Positions 17,783-28,235 of a stretch of 47,606 nucleotides of DNA are shown in pieces. Source of the DNA: Verrucomicrobiales bacterium (lineage in GTDB: Bacteria > Verrucomicrobiota > Verrucomicrobiae > Limisphaerales > UBA1100); contig PBLV01000002.1 of the NCBI GenBank assembly GCA_002721895.1, forward strand, positions 4,070 through 51,675, read 5' to 3'. The first letter of the stretch is position 1. Each line of letters begins with the position of its first letter. The position numbers and the translations under genes were made by a program. The notes under the pieces are model-generated. The model was not told the DNA's origin. It was given only the letters and a program-made list of their open reading frames with translations, and searched no databases.

Positions 17783-19491
17783 GCCGCTTTCCGTTTTTTA
17801 ACAAACCCGACCAAGTGGGCCATGAACTGATAGATCAAGCCAAACGCTACGATCAGGCAGCCCAGATAAGGCGTGAGCCAGTTCGGGTTTTCTACCACTT
17901 GAAAAGCCGAGGATCGTGATGCTTGACGCATCTGGTCCGAGTCCATTTGGTACTGGTAAAAGGTATCTCCCTCATATCGCAACGGATGGTTCATGTAAAT
18001 ATCAACCACGCGTGGGGCACCGCTGTTACTGGGCTCAACGAGAGTACGGCTCTCAAAATTCTTGGGGATATCGGTTCCCCTGTATTTTTCGAACTGCAAT
18101 TTGATCAAGGTCATGTACAGGTTGTGGTAATGCCGCTTGGGTCGGAGAGATACCTTTGTGTCTTTGCCGCCGATTTCGATTTCTTGGGATATCATTCGGG
18201 CTGAAAACAGATAGGTTCCGAGTGATTTCCCATTATCCACCAGTTCAACTGAAGCCACAGGCAAATTTCGACTATCCATGCTCAATGACTCCGGGCTTTC
18301 CTCCACCCAAGGATAACGCTTCGCTATCAAACCGGAATCCGCGCCTGAGGGTTGTAGTTTCTTGTCTTCCACAAACGCTGAAAAATCGCGCACAAAACGC
18401 GTCATGTCCCTTTGCTGACAAAACGCGGCTACGTCATTGATCAGGGAAGTCAAATTCCGCAAAACGTTTTCATCAGGCGGGTTTTCCCGATGTTTCAGGG
18501 CTTCAACAAAACGCCGGCATTCATTGGCCATTTCACGCGGGGTCAACGGACCTTCCTTTCCTCGAGTGGCGATGAACTCGGCGATTTGCCCCGTGATCAT
18601 TCTGATGACAAAATCTCCACCTTGTCCTCTTTGGTTTTGGTAAATGCCCAGCCATTCTGCGGCGGTTAATCTCCGGTCAACCCGGCCAAAATCGTCGATC
18701 AGGGCCTTCAGGTCTTTGACTGTTCGGGGAGGAGGATCCTGATCCCTTGCAAATGCCTTGAACTCATCCACCGCCATGGCCACTGGGCTATCTTCCCCGT
18801 GGTGTGAAGGCTGTCGCAGCTTGAATGCATCCGCCAGTGATCGTGGTCCTTGAGGCACCCCGTTGACCCAATATTGGTTAACCTTTAATTCCAGATTGCC
18901 TAGCGTGGGGTCCGCAATTTTCTTGTTCTGCCGCAATTTCCATCCCGGCACGGACATGACCTGATTGGACTTGCTGTTTAGGCTCGAAACAAACGCCAGT
19001 TCAGTATAGTCGAAGGATTCCGAGTAATTTTTTCGATCCCCCACGCGCAGGGACAAAAAACTTTCCACCGACAACAGGTCGGTCAGCAACTGTCCCACCA
19101 GCAGCATGACGATGCCCACGTGCGTGGCCAGAATCCCCAGCTTGCTCCAGGTCCATTTGAACCGTGCGTAATAGGCAGACAGGAGGTTGACCAGCAGTAC
19201 TGTGCCCAGCAAGTAGCCGCCGGGAAACACCGGCCATCGCTTGGCATGCCGCAACTCCTCCGGGGTCAATGGGTCCGGCGTGGAGCCGAAGAGTTGTGTG
19301 GTTTTGTTCCATGCTGCTTCAATGGCGATGTGGTCGATGAAAAACGATTTAAAGTAGCGGTCGACCGCCATTTTCAGGCCCATGTTTTCCTGGGCCATGG
19401 TGCCGAGAAACACCACTACCATGGACAGGCTCAGGGTTGTGACCGTGAGCTTCAGCGAGGTGAGTGCTTTAAATAGCTTTGTGTTCCTCAT
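17779..19491 (-). CDS. resB: Cytochrome c biogenesis protein ResB (Ccs1)
   Basis: This 570-residue ResB-family protein acts with CcsA to deliver haem to apocytochrome c. The N-terminus has helices at about 14-32, 77-99 and 110-128 (KLTVTTLSLSMVVVFLGTMA; LGILATHVGIVMLLVGQLLT). A long periplasmic domain follows, ending in the family-type stretch DIYMNHPLRYEGDTFYQYQM. A final helix (about 538-558) and a basic tail close the protein. The insert between residues 240 and 400 is predicted helical and not obviously conserved. It overlaps both neighbours by four bases (ATGA), making a coupled lipoprotein-resB-ccsA operon. Confidence 0.9.
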   Translation of the reverse strand: MRNTKLFKALTSLKLTVTTLSLSMVVVFLGTMAQENMGLKMAVDRYFKSFFIDHIAIEAAWNKTTQLFGSTPDPLTPEELRHAKRWPVFPGGYLLGTVLLVNLLSAYYARFKWTWSKLGILATHVGIVMLLVGQLLTDLLSVESFLSLRVGDRKNYSESFDYTELAFVSSLNSKSNQVMSVPGWKLRQNKKIADPTLGNLELKVNQYWVNGVPQGPRSLADAFKLRQPSHHGEDSPVAMAVDEFKAFARDQDPPPRTVKDLKALIDDFGRVDRRLTAAEWLGIYQNQRGQGGDFVIRMITGQIAEFIATRGKEGPLTPREMANECRRFVEALKHRENPPDENVLRNLTSLINDVAAFCQQRDMTRFVRDFSAFVEDKKLQPSGADSGLIAKRYPWVEESPESLSMDSRNLPVASVELVDNGKSLGTYLFSARMISQEIEIGGKDTKVSLRPKRHYHNLYMTLIKLQFEKYRGTDIPKNFESRTLVEPSNSGAPRVVDIYMNHPLRYEGDTFYQYQMDSDQMRQASRSSAFQVVENPNWLTPYLGCLIVAFGLIYQFMAHLVGFVKKRKAA

Positions 19492-20009
19492 TGCCAGTGC
19501 TGAATGAAATCAAGAAAATCTGCCTTGTGAGCCTCCAAATTGTCTGGCGGGCCGGAAAATTTGTAGAACCAAGTCAGCTCCGTACGGGGCACGATGACGC
19601 CAACTGTTCTGGATTCCCGAAACGACCTTACACTCGTTCCATTGACATCCACCATGCGTGCGTCTTTGCCGAGGCTCGGCACCTTCCCCAAGGTGGCGTT
19701 CAGGTCTGCCCCTTCAATTTTTTCCAAGCCAAGCTGGCCGCGCCAACGGTTGATGTTTGGCTCCAAGCCGCCACCATCTCCTTCCAGCACGGTCACGGTG
19801 GCGGTGATACCAGTATAATCGTCCCCTTCAAACACACCGTACCGTATTTTCTCCGGGCCGATGGTCTGCATTTCAACCCAACCCTCGGGCGGGGGGGGCT
19901 CCGCAGGAATTCCATACGCCTCGATCTGCGGCTTGTTGCAGGCGGTGAAAAAGCCAAAACAACAACCCAGCAAAATCACGTTGAAGAATTTGTAATGTCG
20001 ACGGTGCAT
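19488..20009 (-). CDS. Hypothetical lipoprotein of the cytochrome c maturation operon
   Basis: This 173-residue protein has a lipoprotein leader (MHRRHYKFFNVILLGCCFGF then FTACNK; probable lipidated Cys24). The mature part is a single alpha/beta domain: PEGWVEMQTIGPEKIRYGVF, then EGDDYTGITATVTVLEGDGG, NINRWRGQLGLEKI, and ending PPDNLEAHKADFLDFIQHW. This layout resembles proteins of the PsbP/Mog1-like shape that bind or shield small ligands, but I cannot name a family. It is first in the operon with resB and ccsA and overlaps resB by four bases, so a helper role in cytochrome c maturation is a reasonable inference. Confidence 0.72.
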   Translation of the reverse strand: MHRRHYKFFNVILLGCCFGFFTACNKPQIEAYGIPAEPPPPEGWVEMQTIGPEKIRYGVFEGDDYTGITATVTVLEGDGGGLEPNINRWRGQLGLEKIEGADLNATLGKVPSLGKDARMVDVNGTSVRSFRESRTVGVIVPRTELTWFYKFSGPPDNLEAHKADFLDFIQHWQ

Positions 20010-20059
20010 GTTTAGGGAACGCCGCCAATTCGGACGTGCCGGATGGAAAAGCGATTCAT

Positions 20060-21478
20060 CTACTTCATATCCATCGACATGAGGAAGGCAATGTTGTTTG
20101 GATTTTGCTTCAACTTGGACAGCAGCAGTTCCATCGCCTCCACCGGAGGCACCTCGGTGAGTGCGCGGCGCAGGACGGCCACCTTTTCGTATTCTTCCGG
20201 GTGGTACAATAGTTCCTCCTTGCGCGTACCACTGATGGGAATGTTGATGCTCGGGAAAATGCGGCGGTCCACCAGTGATCGGTCCAAGTGTACCTCCATG
20301 TTGCCGGTGCCCTTGAACTCCTCGAAGATCACCTCGTCCATCCGGCTGCCGGTGTCCACCAAGGCAGTGGACATAATGGTCAGCGAGCCGCCCTCCTCGA
20401 TGTTGCGCGCCGCACCAAAGAAGCGCTTGGGCTTGTGCAGCGCGTTGGCGTCCACGCCGCCGGAGAGAATCTTGCCGCTGTGCGGCTGCACGGTGTTATA
20501 CGCGCGCGCCAGACGGGTGATGGAGTCGAGCAGGATGACCACGTCCTTCTTGTGTTCGACCATCCGGCGCGCCTTCTCGATGACCATCTCGGCCACCTGC
20601 ACATGGCGCTCGGGCGGCTCGTCGAAGGTGCTGCTGATTACTTCCGCGCCCACGCAGGTGCGCTCCATGTCGGTGACTTCCTCCGGTCGCTCATCAATCA
20701 GGAGGATAATGAGGTAGGTGTCCTTGGCCGTGGCGAGAATGGCGTTGGCCAGTTTTTGCATGAGGACCGTTTTGCCCGTGCGGGGCGGCGCCACAATGAT
20801 CCCGCGTGTGCCTTTGCCGATGGGGCAGACGAGGTCCACCACCCGTGTGCACATTTCTTCCGGATCATTTTCAAGAAGGAACCGCTCTTCCGGGAACAAC
20901 GGGGTAAGGTTGTCAAAATGGATTTTGTCCTTCGCGACATCGGGATCTTCTCCGCCCACGGTTTCCACTTTCAGGAGGGCAAAGAATTTTTCCTTCTCCT
21001 TTGGCGGCCTAATGCGGCCGGTAATCATGTCGCCCGACTGCAGGTCGAACCGGCGGATTTGCGAGGGTGAAACGTAAACGTCCTCCGGGCTGGAAAGGTA
21101 ATTGTAGCTGGCTGAACGAAGGAACCCGAAGCCTTCTCCCAGAATTTCCAGCACGCCATCGGCGAGAAGTACCCCGCCCTCGGCCGCGTGCCGGCGCAGG
21201 ATGTTGAAGATAACATCCTGCTTGCGCATCGTGCCGAAGTTCTCGATGCCCGCCTCGCGGGCCATGTCGTTCAGCTCGGCGATCTCCTTCTTTTGCAGCT
21301 CGCTGATGTTCACCACCTCGCCGGTGGCCTCGAGTTCATCAATGCCGATGTCCTCCTCCTCCAGCGCCGCTTCCTCCGCCGCCAGCTCGGCGTCGTTGGG
21401 CAGGCCGGTCTCCTTCTTCGCGCCCGGCCGCTTGCGGCGAAAGTTCTTCTTTGCGGGTTTCTTGGCTACTCTTGGCAT
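20060..21478 (-). CDS. rho: Transcription termination factor Rho
   Basis: This 472-residue hexameric RNA-dependent ATPase ends transcription of untranslated RNA. A basic N-terminal tail ([20 protein letters not shown]) and an acidic stretch (about 30-52) precede the Rho N-domain (about 58-100) and the RNA-binding CSD (about 105-172, with [11 protein letters not shown]). The ATPase core has the P-loop APPRTGKT (230-237), a Walker B region ([20 protein letters not shown]) and [20 protein letters not shown] (Q- and R-loops). It is 50 residues longer than E. coli Rho because of the charged tail. A possible AAGGGA ribosome-binding site lies before the ATG. It lies 103 bp downstream of the RpiB-GlyA fusion gene on the same strand. 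Confidence 0.97.
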   Translation of the reverse strand: MPRVAKKPAKKNFRRKRPGAKKETGLPNDAELAAEEAALEEEDIGIDELEATGEVVNISELQKKEIAELNDMAREAGIENFGTMRKQDVIFNILRRHAAEGGVLLADGVLEILGEGFGFLRSASYNYLSSPEDVYVSPSQIRRFDLQSGDMITGRIRPPKEKEKFFALLKVETVGGEDPDVAKDKIHFDNLTPLFPEERFLLENDPEEMCTRVVDLVCPIGKGTRGIIVAPPRTGKTVLMQKLANAILATAKDTYLIILLIDERPEEVTDMERTCVGAEVISSTFDEPPERHVQVAEMVIEKARRMVEHKKDVVILLDSITRLARAYNTVQPHSGKILSGGVDANALHKPKRFFGAARNIEEGGSLTIMSTALVDTGSRMDEVIFEEFKGTGNMEVHLDRSLVDRRIFPSINIPISGTRKEELLYHPEEYEKVAVLRRALTEVPPVEAMELLLSKLKQNPNNIAFLMSMDMK

Positions 21479-21581
21479 TGTCTGTCCCTTGTTAAATTTG
21501 CGCAGGGAAAATCATGTGCCGGCCACGCCCAAGGCATTCAGGGGGAATCGTGATGGGAACCCAATTCAGGCCCACGCGTCG

Positions 21582-23729
<2,148 letters not shown>

Positions 23730-23753
23730 GCCCGGTTGGACGGCGCCGCTGGC

Positions 23754-25046
23754 TCAATCCCGCAACGCCTTGGCGGCAATATCCCCGCGAACGTGCGCGC
23801 CATCAAACCTTATTTTATCCACCGCCGCATACGTTTGGTCGCGGGCTGCCGCCAGCCCGTTGCCCAGCGCCGTCACCCCCAGCACGCGCCCGCCGCTGGT
23901 CACGATCTCCCCGCCCTCCAGCTTCGTCCCAGCGTGGAAAACCTTCACCCCCTCCATTGCGTCCGCCTCCGCCAGCCCGGATATTATTTTCCCCTTTTCA
24001 TAACTACCCGGGTAGCCCCCCGACGCCATCACCACGCACACCGCCGCCTGCTCGCTCCACTGCAGATCCATCTCCGCCAGCCGCCGGTCGATGCACGCCT
24101 CGAACAGGTCCACCAAGTCCGTCTCCAGCCGCGCCAGGTACACCTGCGTCTCCGGGTCACCCCAGCGCGCGTTGAACTCCAGCACGCGCGGCCCGTCGTC
24201 CGTCAGCATCAGCCCCGGGTAAAGCATCCCGCGAAAGTCGATCCCCTCCGCCTGGCACCCAGCCAGCCACGGGTCCACCACCGTCCTCGCCGTGCTCGCC
24301 AGCTCGTCCTCGTCCAGGAACGGTGCTGGCGAGAACGTCCCCATGCCGCCCGTGTTCAGCCCCTCGTCGCCGTCCAGCGCCCGCTTGTGGTCCTGCGACG
24401 TCGGGAACAGGATCGTCGACCGCCCGTCGCACATCACGTGCAGCGACACCTCCAGTCCCTCCAGGAATTCCTGGATCACCACCTGCTCGCCCGCGTCGCC
24501 AAAGCTGCGGTCCACCATCACCGAGTCAATCGCCGCTTCCGCCTCCTCGACCGACTCGCAAATCAGCACCCCCTTGCCCAGCGCCAACCCGTCCGCCTTC
24601 ACCACGCAGCGCCCGCCCAGCTCCGCCGCGAACGCCTTCGCCGCCGTCGGGAAATCGAACGTCCCCGCCCGCGCCGTCGGGATGCCGTGACGCGCCATGA
24701 AATCCTGCGAGAACACCTTCGACGACTCGAACCGTGCCGCCGACTGGTTCGGCCCCCAGATGCGCAGCCCGTGCTCCTCGAACAAGTCCACTACCCCCAG
24801 CGCCAGCGGGTTGTCCGGCCCCACCACCGTCAAGTCCGGCCGCTGCTCCCGCGCGAACTCCAGCAGCCCCGGCAAATCCTCCGCGCCGACCGCCACGCAC
24901 TCCACCGGCTCCCCGTTGCCCGTGTGCTCCCCCGCGATACCCCCGTTCCCCGGCGCCACCCAAAGCTTCTCCACCCTCGCCGACCCCGCCAACCGCCAAG
25001 CCAACGCATGCTCACGCCCGCCACCGCCAATCAGGAGAACTTTCAT
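23754..25046 (-). CDS. purD: Phosphoribosylamine-glycine ligase PurD
   Basis: This 430-residue ATP-grasp enzyme joins phosphoribosylamine and glycine to give GAR, the second step of purine synthesis. The N-terminus MKVLLIGGGGREHALAWRLA sets the start at 25046; the frame is open eight codons further. Recognised motifs are VGPDNPLALGVVDLFEEHGL, GPNQSAARFESSKVFSQDFM, CVVKADGLALGKGVLIC (ATP-grasp lysines), DHKRALDGDEGLNTGGMG and LEFNARWGDPETQ. Length is normal. It lies between the ParE-like toxin gene (60 bp upstream) and the phosphatase-RpiB-GlyA fusion (24 bp downstream). Confidence 0.96.
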   Translation of the reverse strand: MKVLLIGGGGREHALAWRLAGSARVEKLWVAPGNGGIAGEHTGNGEPVECVAVGAEDLPGLLEFAREQRPDLTVVGPDNPLALGVVDLFEEHGLRIWGPNQSAARFESSKVFSQDFMARHGIPTARAGTFDFPTAAKAFAAELGGRCVVKADGLALGKGVLICESVEEAEAAIDSVMVDRSFGDAGEQVVIQEFLEGLEVSLHVMCDGRSTILFPTSQDHKRALDGDEGLNTGGMGTFSPAPFLDEDELASTARTVVDPWLAGCQAEGIDFRGMLYPGLMLTDDGPRVLEFNARWGDPETQVYLARLETDLVDLFEACIDRRLAEMDLQWSEQAAVCVVMASGGYPGSYEKGKIISGLAEADAMEGVKVFHAGTKLEGGEIVTSGGRVLGVTALGNGLAAARDQTYAAVDKIRFDGAHVRGDIAAKALRD

Positions 25047-25106
25047 CGGCGCGGATTCAACCAAATGCAAGGCGCATCGGGAAAACTATTTTGTTCACGA
25101 TCATGT

Positions 25107-25403
25107 TTAATCCATTCGGCCCGCCCAGTAAAACGGCCGGCGGCTGGCGTGCATCACCGCGATCAGCACGATTTCATCGGCGTGCACGTGGTAGATCAGA
25201 CCGTATGGAAACCGGCGGATCCAAAGCCGCCGCACCGTGGATCCCGGCACCAACGGCCAAGTCTCCGGCTGCTCCCGAATGCGCTCCAATCCCGTCTCCA
25301 CTTCCGTGAGAAAATCCGCGCTCAGCCCCGGCTCGGCCGTCTCGTAAAACTCGAACGCCTCCGTCAGTTCCTCATCCGCCTCGTGATGCGACCGGAAATT
25401 CAT
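25107..25403 (-). CDS. ParE/RelE-type toxin
   Basis: This 98-residue protein has the ParE/RelE toxin fold. It starts MNFRSHHEADEELTEAFEFY with the typical helix-helix N-terminus, then SADFLTEVETGLERIREQPE and the strand-rich C-terminus RRLWIRRFPYGLIYHVHADE and IVLIAVMHASRRPFYWAGR. The conserved Arg and the Tyr-x-Val/His-x-Ala-R-P-x-Y-W ending are typical of plasmid-stabilisation toxins. Its ATG overlaps the antitoxin stop (ATGA). Such toxins act on DNA gyrase (ParE) or on mRNA at the ribosome (RelE); the target cannot be told. It sits inside the purine gene cluster. Confidence 0.85.
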   Translation of the reverse strand: MNFRSHHEADEELTEAFEFYETAEPGLSADFLTEVETGLERIREQPETWPLVPGSTVRRLWIRRFPYGLIYHVHADEIVLIAVMHASRRPFYWAGRMD

Positions 25404-25630
25404 GCGAGGCGCTGGCGCAGCCGTTCCAGCACCTCCTCCACCGGCCGGCATTCCGCCTCGCCGGATTCCACCTCGCGCACCCGCCGCTCGATGACCTCCA
25501 GCCACGCCGCCTCCACGCCCTCGTCCACCTCCTCATCGAGGCTCGCGATCAGCTTGTGCGCCAGCGACGCCCGCTGCCCCGGCTCCAGCGCCAGCGCCGC
25601 ATCCGCGACCATTTCCAAGTTGTCTGACAT
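25400..25630 (-). CDS. Antitoxin of addiction module (PF09720-like)
   Basis: This 76-residue acidic protein has the ALALEPGQRASLAHKLIASL motif typical of the 'addiction module' antitoxin family that pairs with ParE-like toxins. It continues DEEVDEGVEAAWLEVIERRV and REVESGEAECRPVEEVLERL. The order antitoxin then toxin with a four-base overlap is the standard arrangement. It begins 26 bp after the purM stop on the same strand, so it may be co-transcribed with purine genes in addition to its own autoregulation. Confidence 0.85.
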   Translation of the reverse strand: MSDNLEMVADAALALEPGQRASLAHKLIASLDEEVDEGVEAAWLEVIERRVREVESGEAECRPVEEVLERLRQRLA

Positions 25631-25656
25631 AAAACCACCCTACTCCGAGCGCCGTG

Positions 25657-26709
25657 CTAAGCAAGCCTCACCTTCCCCCGCCCCTTCGTCACCTCTCCAA
25701 TCGTCCACGCGCCAAAGCCGCGGCGGCGGATGCCGCGCAGGACGCTGTCCGCCCGCACGCCGCTTACGATGGCCGTCATGCCGATGCCCATGTTGAACAC
25801 CTGGTGCATCTCGGCGTCGTCTACCCTGCCGTGTTTCTGGATCAGCCTGAACACTGGCAGCACCGGCCACGAGCCGCGGCGGATGACCACACCGCAGTCC
25901 TTGGGCAGCACGCGCGGGATGTTGTCGATGAACCCGCCGCCAGTGATGTGCGCCAGGCCCTTGATGACGCGCGCACGCCGTGGTTTGTTGTACGTTTTTA
26001 AAAGCGACTGCATCAACGGACCGTAGCTCACGTGCACCTTCAGCAACTCCTCGCCCACCGTGCAGCCCAGCTCGGCCACGCGGCTGCGCGGGCGCAGCTT
26101 CATCGTCTCAAAGAAGACCTTGCGCGCCAGCGAGTAGCCGTTGGTGTGCAGCCCGCTTGAGGCGATGCCGATCACCGCGTCGCCCGGCCGGATGCCGCGC
26201 CCGTCGAGCATTGCCGCCTTCTCCACCACGCCCACGATCGTGCCGCTGACGTCGTACTCGCCCTTCTGGTAAAACCCCGGCATCTGCGCCGTCTCGCCGC
26301 CGATAAGCGCGCAATTATTTTCCGCGCAACCCTTCGCGAAGCCCGCGATGATTTCCTTGAACACGTGCGGCTTTAAAACCCCCGTGCCGAGGTAATCCAG
26401 AAAGAACAGCGGCTCAGCGCCCAGCACCGCGATGTCGTCCACGCAATGGTTCACGAGGTCCTGCCCGATGGTGTCGTGCCGGTCCATCGCGAACGCCACC
26501 TTCAGCTTCGTCCCCACGCCATCGACGCTGGACACCAGCACCGGGTTTTTATACTTGCCCGCCTTGAGCGCGAACAGCCCCCCGAAGCCGCCCACCTTCC
26601 CCAGCACTTCCGGCCGCGAGGCGGACTTGAGCAGTGCCGAGAGCCCCGCCTTCACCTGGTTGCCCAGGGTAAGGTCGACTCCGGCTTTGGCGTAGGCGGG
26701 TTTGCTCAA
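25657..26709 (-). CDS. purM: Phosphoribosylformylglycinamidine cyclo-ligase PurM
   Basis: This 350-residue enzyme makes AIR from FGAM in the fifth purine step. The N-terminus YAKAGVDLTLGNQVKAGLSA, the ATP motif VLVSSVDGVGTKLKVAF, the NHCVDDIAVLGAEPLFFLDY motif, LIGGETAQMPGFY and LAHITGGGFIDNIPR are all diagnostic. The start codon is TTG at 26709; no ATG is available before the conserved region. A possible promoter with its -10 box seven bases upstream overlaps the inverted repeat before the gene. It lies between purF and an antitoxin gene. Confidence 0.95.
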   Translation of the reverse strand: MSKPAYAKAGVDLTLGNQVKAGLSALLKSASRPEVLGKVGGFGGLFALKAGKYKNPVLVSSVDGVGTKLKVAFAMDRHDTIGQDLVNHCVDDIAVLGAEPLFFLDYLGTGVLKPHVFKEIIAGFAKGCAENNCALIGGETAQMPGFYQKGEYDVSGTIVGVVEKAAMLDGRGIRPGDAVIGIASSGLHTNGYSLARKVFFETMKLRPRSRVAELGCTVGEELLKVHVSYGPLMQSLLKTYNKPRRARVIKGLAHITGGGFIDNIPRVLPKDCGVVIRRGSWPVLPVFRLIQKHGRVDDAEMHQVFNMGIGMTAIVSGVRADSVLRGIRRRGFGAWTIGEVTKGRGKVRLA

Positions 26710-26716
26710 GGATCAA

Positions 26717-26745
26717 TTATCAATGGTCAATTTTCATTTGCTCAA
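26717..26745 (-). promoter_or_regulatory. Candidate internal promoter before purM
   Basis: On the minus strand TTGAGC (26745-26740), a 17-bp spacer and TGATAA (26722-26717) lie upstream of the TTG start at 26709, with seven bases in between. This would allow purM and the genes after it to be expressed separately from purF. The -10 box overlaps one arm of the inverted repeat at 26720-26764. Confidence 0.35.
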
Positions 26746-26764
26746 CTTGATCATTGACCATTGA
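26720..26764. repeat. Intergenic inverted repeat between purF and purM
   Basis: TCAATGGTCAAT (26720-26731) is the exact reverse complement of 26753-26764, leaving 21 bases between the arms. The whole gap is A+T-rich while its neighbours are G+C-rich. There is no T-run suited to a terminator. It could be an mRNA-stabilising hairpin, an operator or an interspersed repeat. Confidence 0.6.
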
Positions 26765-26774
26765 GAGTTGAACA

Positions 26775-28235
26775 TTAAAGCAGCTTCGGCTGCCGCTCCT
26801 CCTTTTCCATCGCCTCGCCCAGGCTTTCCACGCGCGAGCGGCGGCGCTCCATGATGTGCTTGTCGACGGCCGGGTCGTACTCCACGGGGTACTTGCCGTC
26901 GTAGCACGCCATGCAGAAGGAGTCGTAGGGCTGGCCGGTGGCCTTCACCATGCCGGCCTGCGAGAGGTAGTACAAGGAGTCGGCATTTAAATACTTGCAG
27001 ATGTCGTCGTGATCGTAGTTGGCGGCCATCAGCTTGCTGCGGTCGGGGAAGTCGATGCCGTACACGCAGGGGTTCTTGTGCGGGGGGCAGCTCACCAGCA
27101 CGTGCACCTCCTTGGCACCGGCTTCCTTGATGCTGTTGACGCGCTTCTTGCACGTCGTGCCGCGCACGATGGAGTCGTCGACAATGATCACGCGCTTGTC
27201 CTTCACGAGGTCGGTGATGAGGTTGAGCTTCACGCGCACGTTGAAGTCGCGGATGAGCTGGCTGGGCTGCAGGAAGCTGCGGCCGACGTAGTGATTGCGC
27301 ACAAACGCCATCTCGAACGGGATACCGCTCTCCAGCGCGTAGCCCAGTGCAGCGCAGTTGCCGCTGTCGGGAATGGGCACAACGATGTCCGCGTCCAGCG
27401 GCTTCTCTCTCGCCAGCTCGCGGCCCATCTCCACGCGCACCTTGTAGACGTTCTGGTTGCGGATATTGCTGTCCGGGCGCGAAAAGTAAACGTACTCAAA
27501 AATGCACAGCGCGCGCTCCTCGTGGTCGGGGAAGGCGGGGATGCTGCGTAGGCCGTTGTCGTCGATGATGACAATCTCGCCCGGCTCCACGTCGCGCACG
27601 AACTCGGCCTGGATAAGGTCCAGCGCGCAGGTCTCGCTGCTTAAAACATACGCCCCGTCCACCTTGCCGATGCACAGCGGCCGGAAGCCGTGCGGGTCAC
27701 GCACGCCGATCAGCTCGTTTTCCGTCATGATCACCAGCGAGTACGCGCCCTCCACCTTGCGGATGGTGGAGATGAGGTTGTGCTCGCCGTTGTTCGCCGG
27801 CTGCGCGAGCCAGTGCAGGATGATCTCGCTGTCGACGGTGGTCTGGAAAATCGAGCCGCGCTCCTCCAGCTCCTCGCGCAGCGCTCCGGCGTTGGTCAGG
27901 TTGCCGTTGTGCGCAATGGCGATCTGCCCCTTGGCGCAGTCGACGGTCAGCGGCTGGGCGTTGCCAATGTTCGACGAGCCCGTGGTGGAATAGCGCGTGT
28001 GACCCACCGCCATCTTGCCCACCAACTCGTGCAGCACCTCGCCTTTAAAAACCTGCGGCACCAGCCCCATGCCCTTGTGCATGCGGAACTTGTGGCCGTC
28101 GCACGCCACGATGCCCGCGCTCTCCTGGCCGCGATGCTGCAGCGCGTAGAGGCCGTAGTAGGTCAGCTCCGCCGCGTTCGGGTGTCCGTGGATGCCGAAC
28201 ACGCCGCAGTAATGTTTGGGATGTCCCGGTTCCAT
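26775..28235 (-). CDS. purF: Amidophosphoribosyltransferase PurF
   Basis: This 486-residue enzyme commits PRPP to purine synthesis by adding ammonia from glutamine. The N-terminal class II glutaminase has its catalytic Cys at residue 10 (HYCGVFGIHGHP, then YYGLYALQHRGQESAGI), and QPLTVDCAKGQIAIAHNGNL is conserved. The phosphoribosyltransferase domain has the PRPP loop VIIVDDSIVRGTT. The nucleophilic Cys would need removal of a nine-residue propeptide, as in the B. subtilis-type enzyme. The ATG at 28235 overlaps the purL stop (TGATG); a longer start would lie inside purL. Confidence 0.96.
   Translation of the reverse strand: MEPGHPKHYCGVFGIHGHPNAAELTYYGLYALQHRGQESAGIVACDGHKFRMHKGMGLVPQVFKGEVLHELVGKMAVGHTRYSTTGSSNIGNAQPLTVDCAKGQIAIAHNGNLTNAGALREELEERGSIFQTTVDSEIILHWLAQPANNGEHNLISTIRKVEGAYSLVIMTENELIGVRDPHGFRPLCIGKVDGAYVLSSETCALDLIQAEFVRDVEPGEIVIIDDNGLRSIPAFPDHEERALCIFEYVYFSRPDSNIRNQNVYKVRVEMGRELAREKPLDADIVVPIPDSGNCAALGYALESGIPFEMAFVRNHYVGRSFLQPSQLIRDFNVRVKLNLITDLVKDKRVIIVDDSIVRGTTCKKRVNSIKEAGAKEVHVLVSCPPHKNPCVYGIDFPDRSKLMAANYDHDDICKYLNADSLYYLSQAGMVKATGQPYDSFCMACYDGKYPVEYDPAVDKHIMERRRSRVESLGEAMEKEERQPKLL

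Noticed and set aside
20010..20059. Regulatory element between rho and the lipoprotein gene
   Set aside because: Fifty bases with no hairpin, T-run or repeat that I could support.
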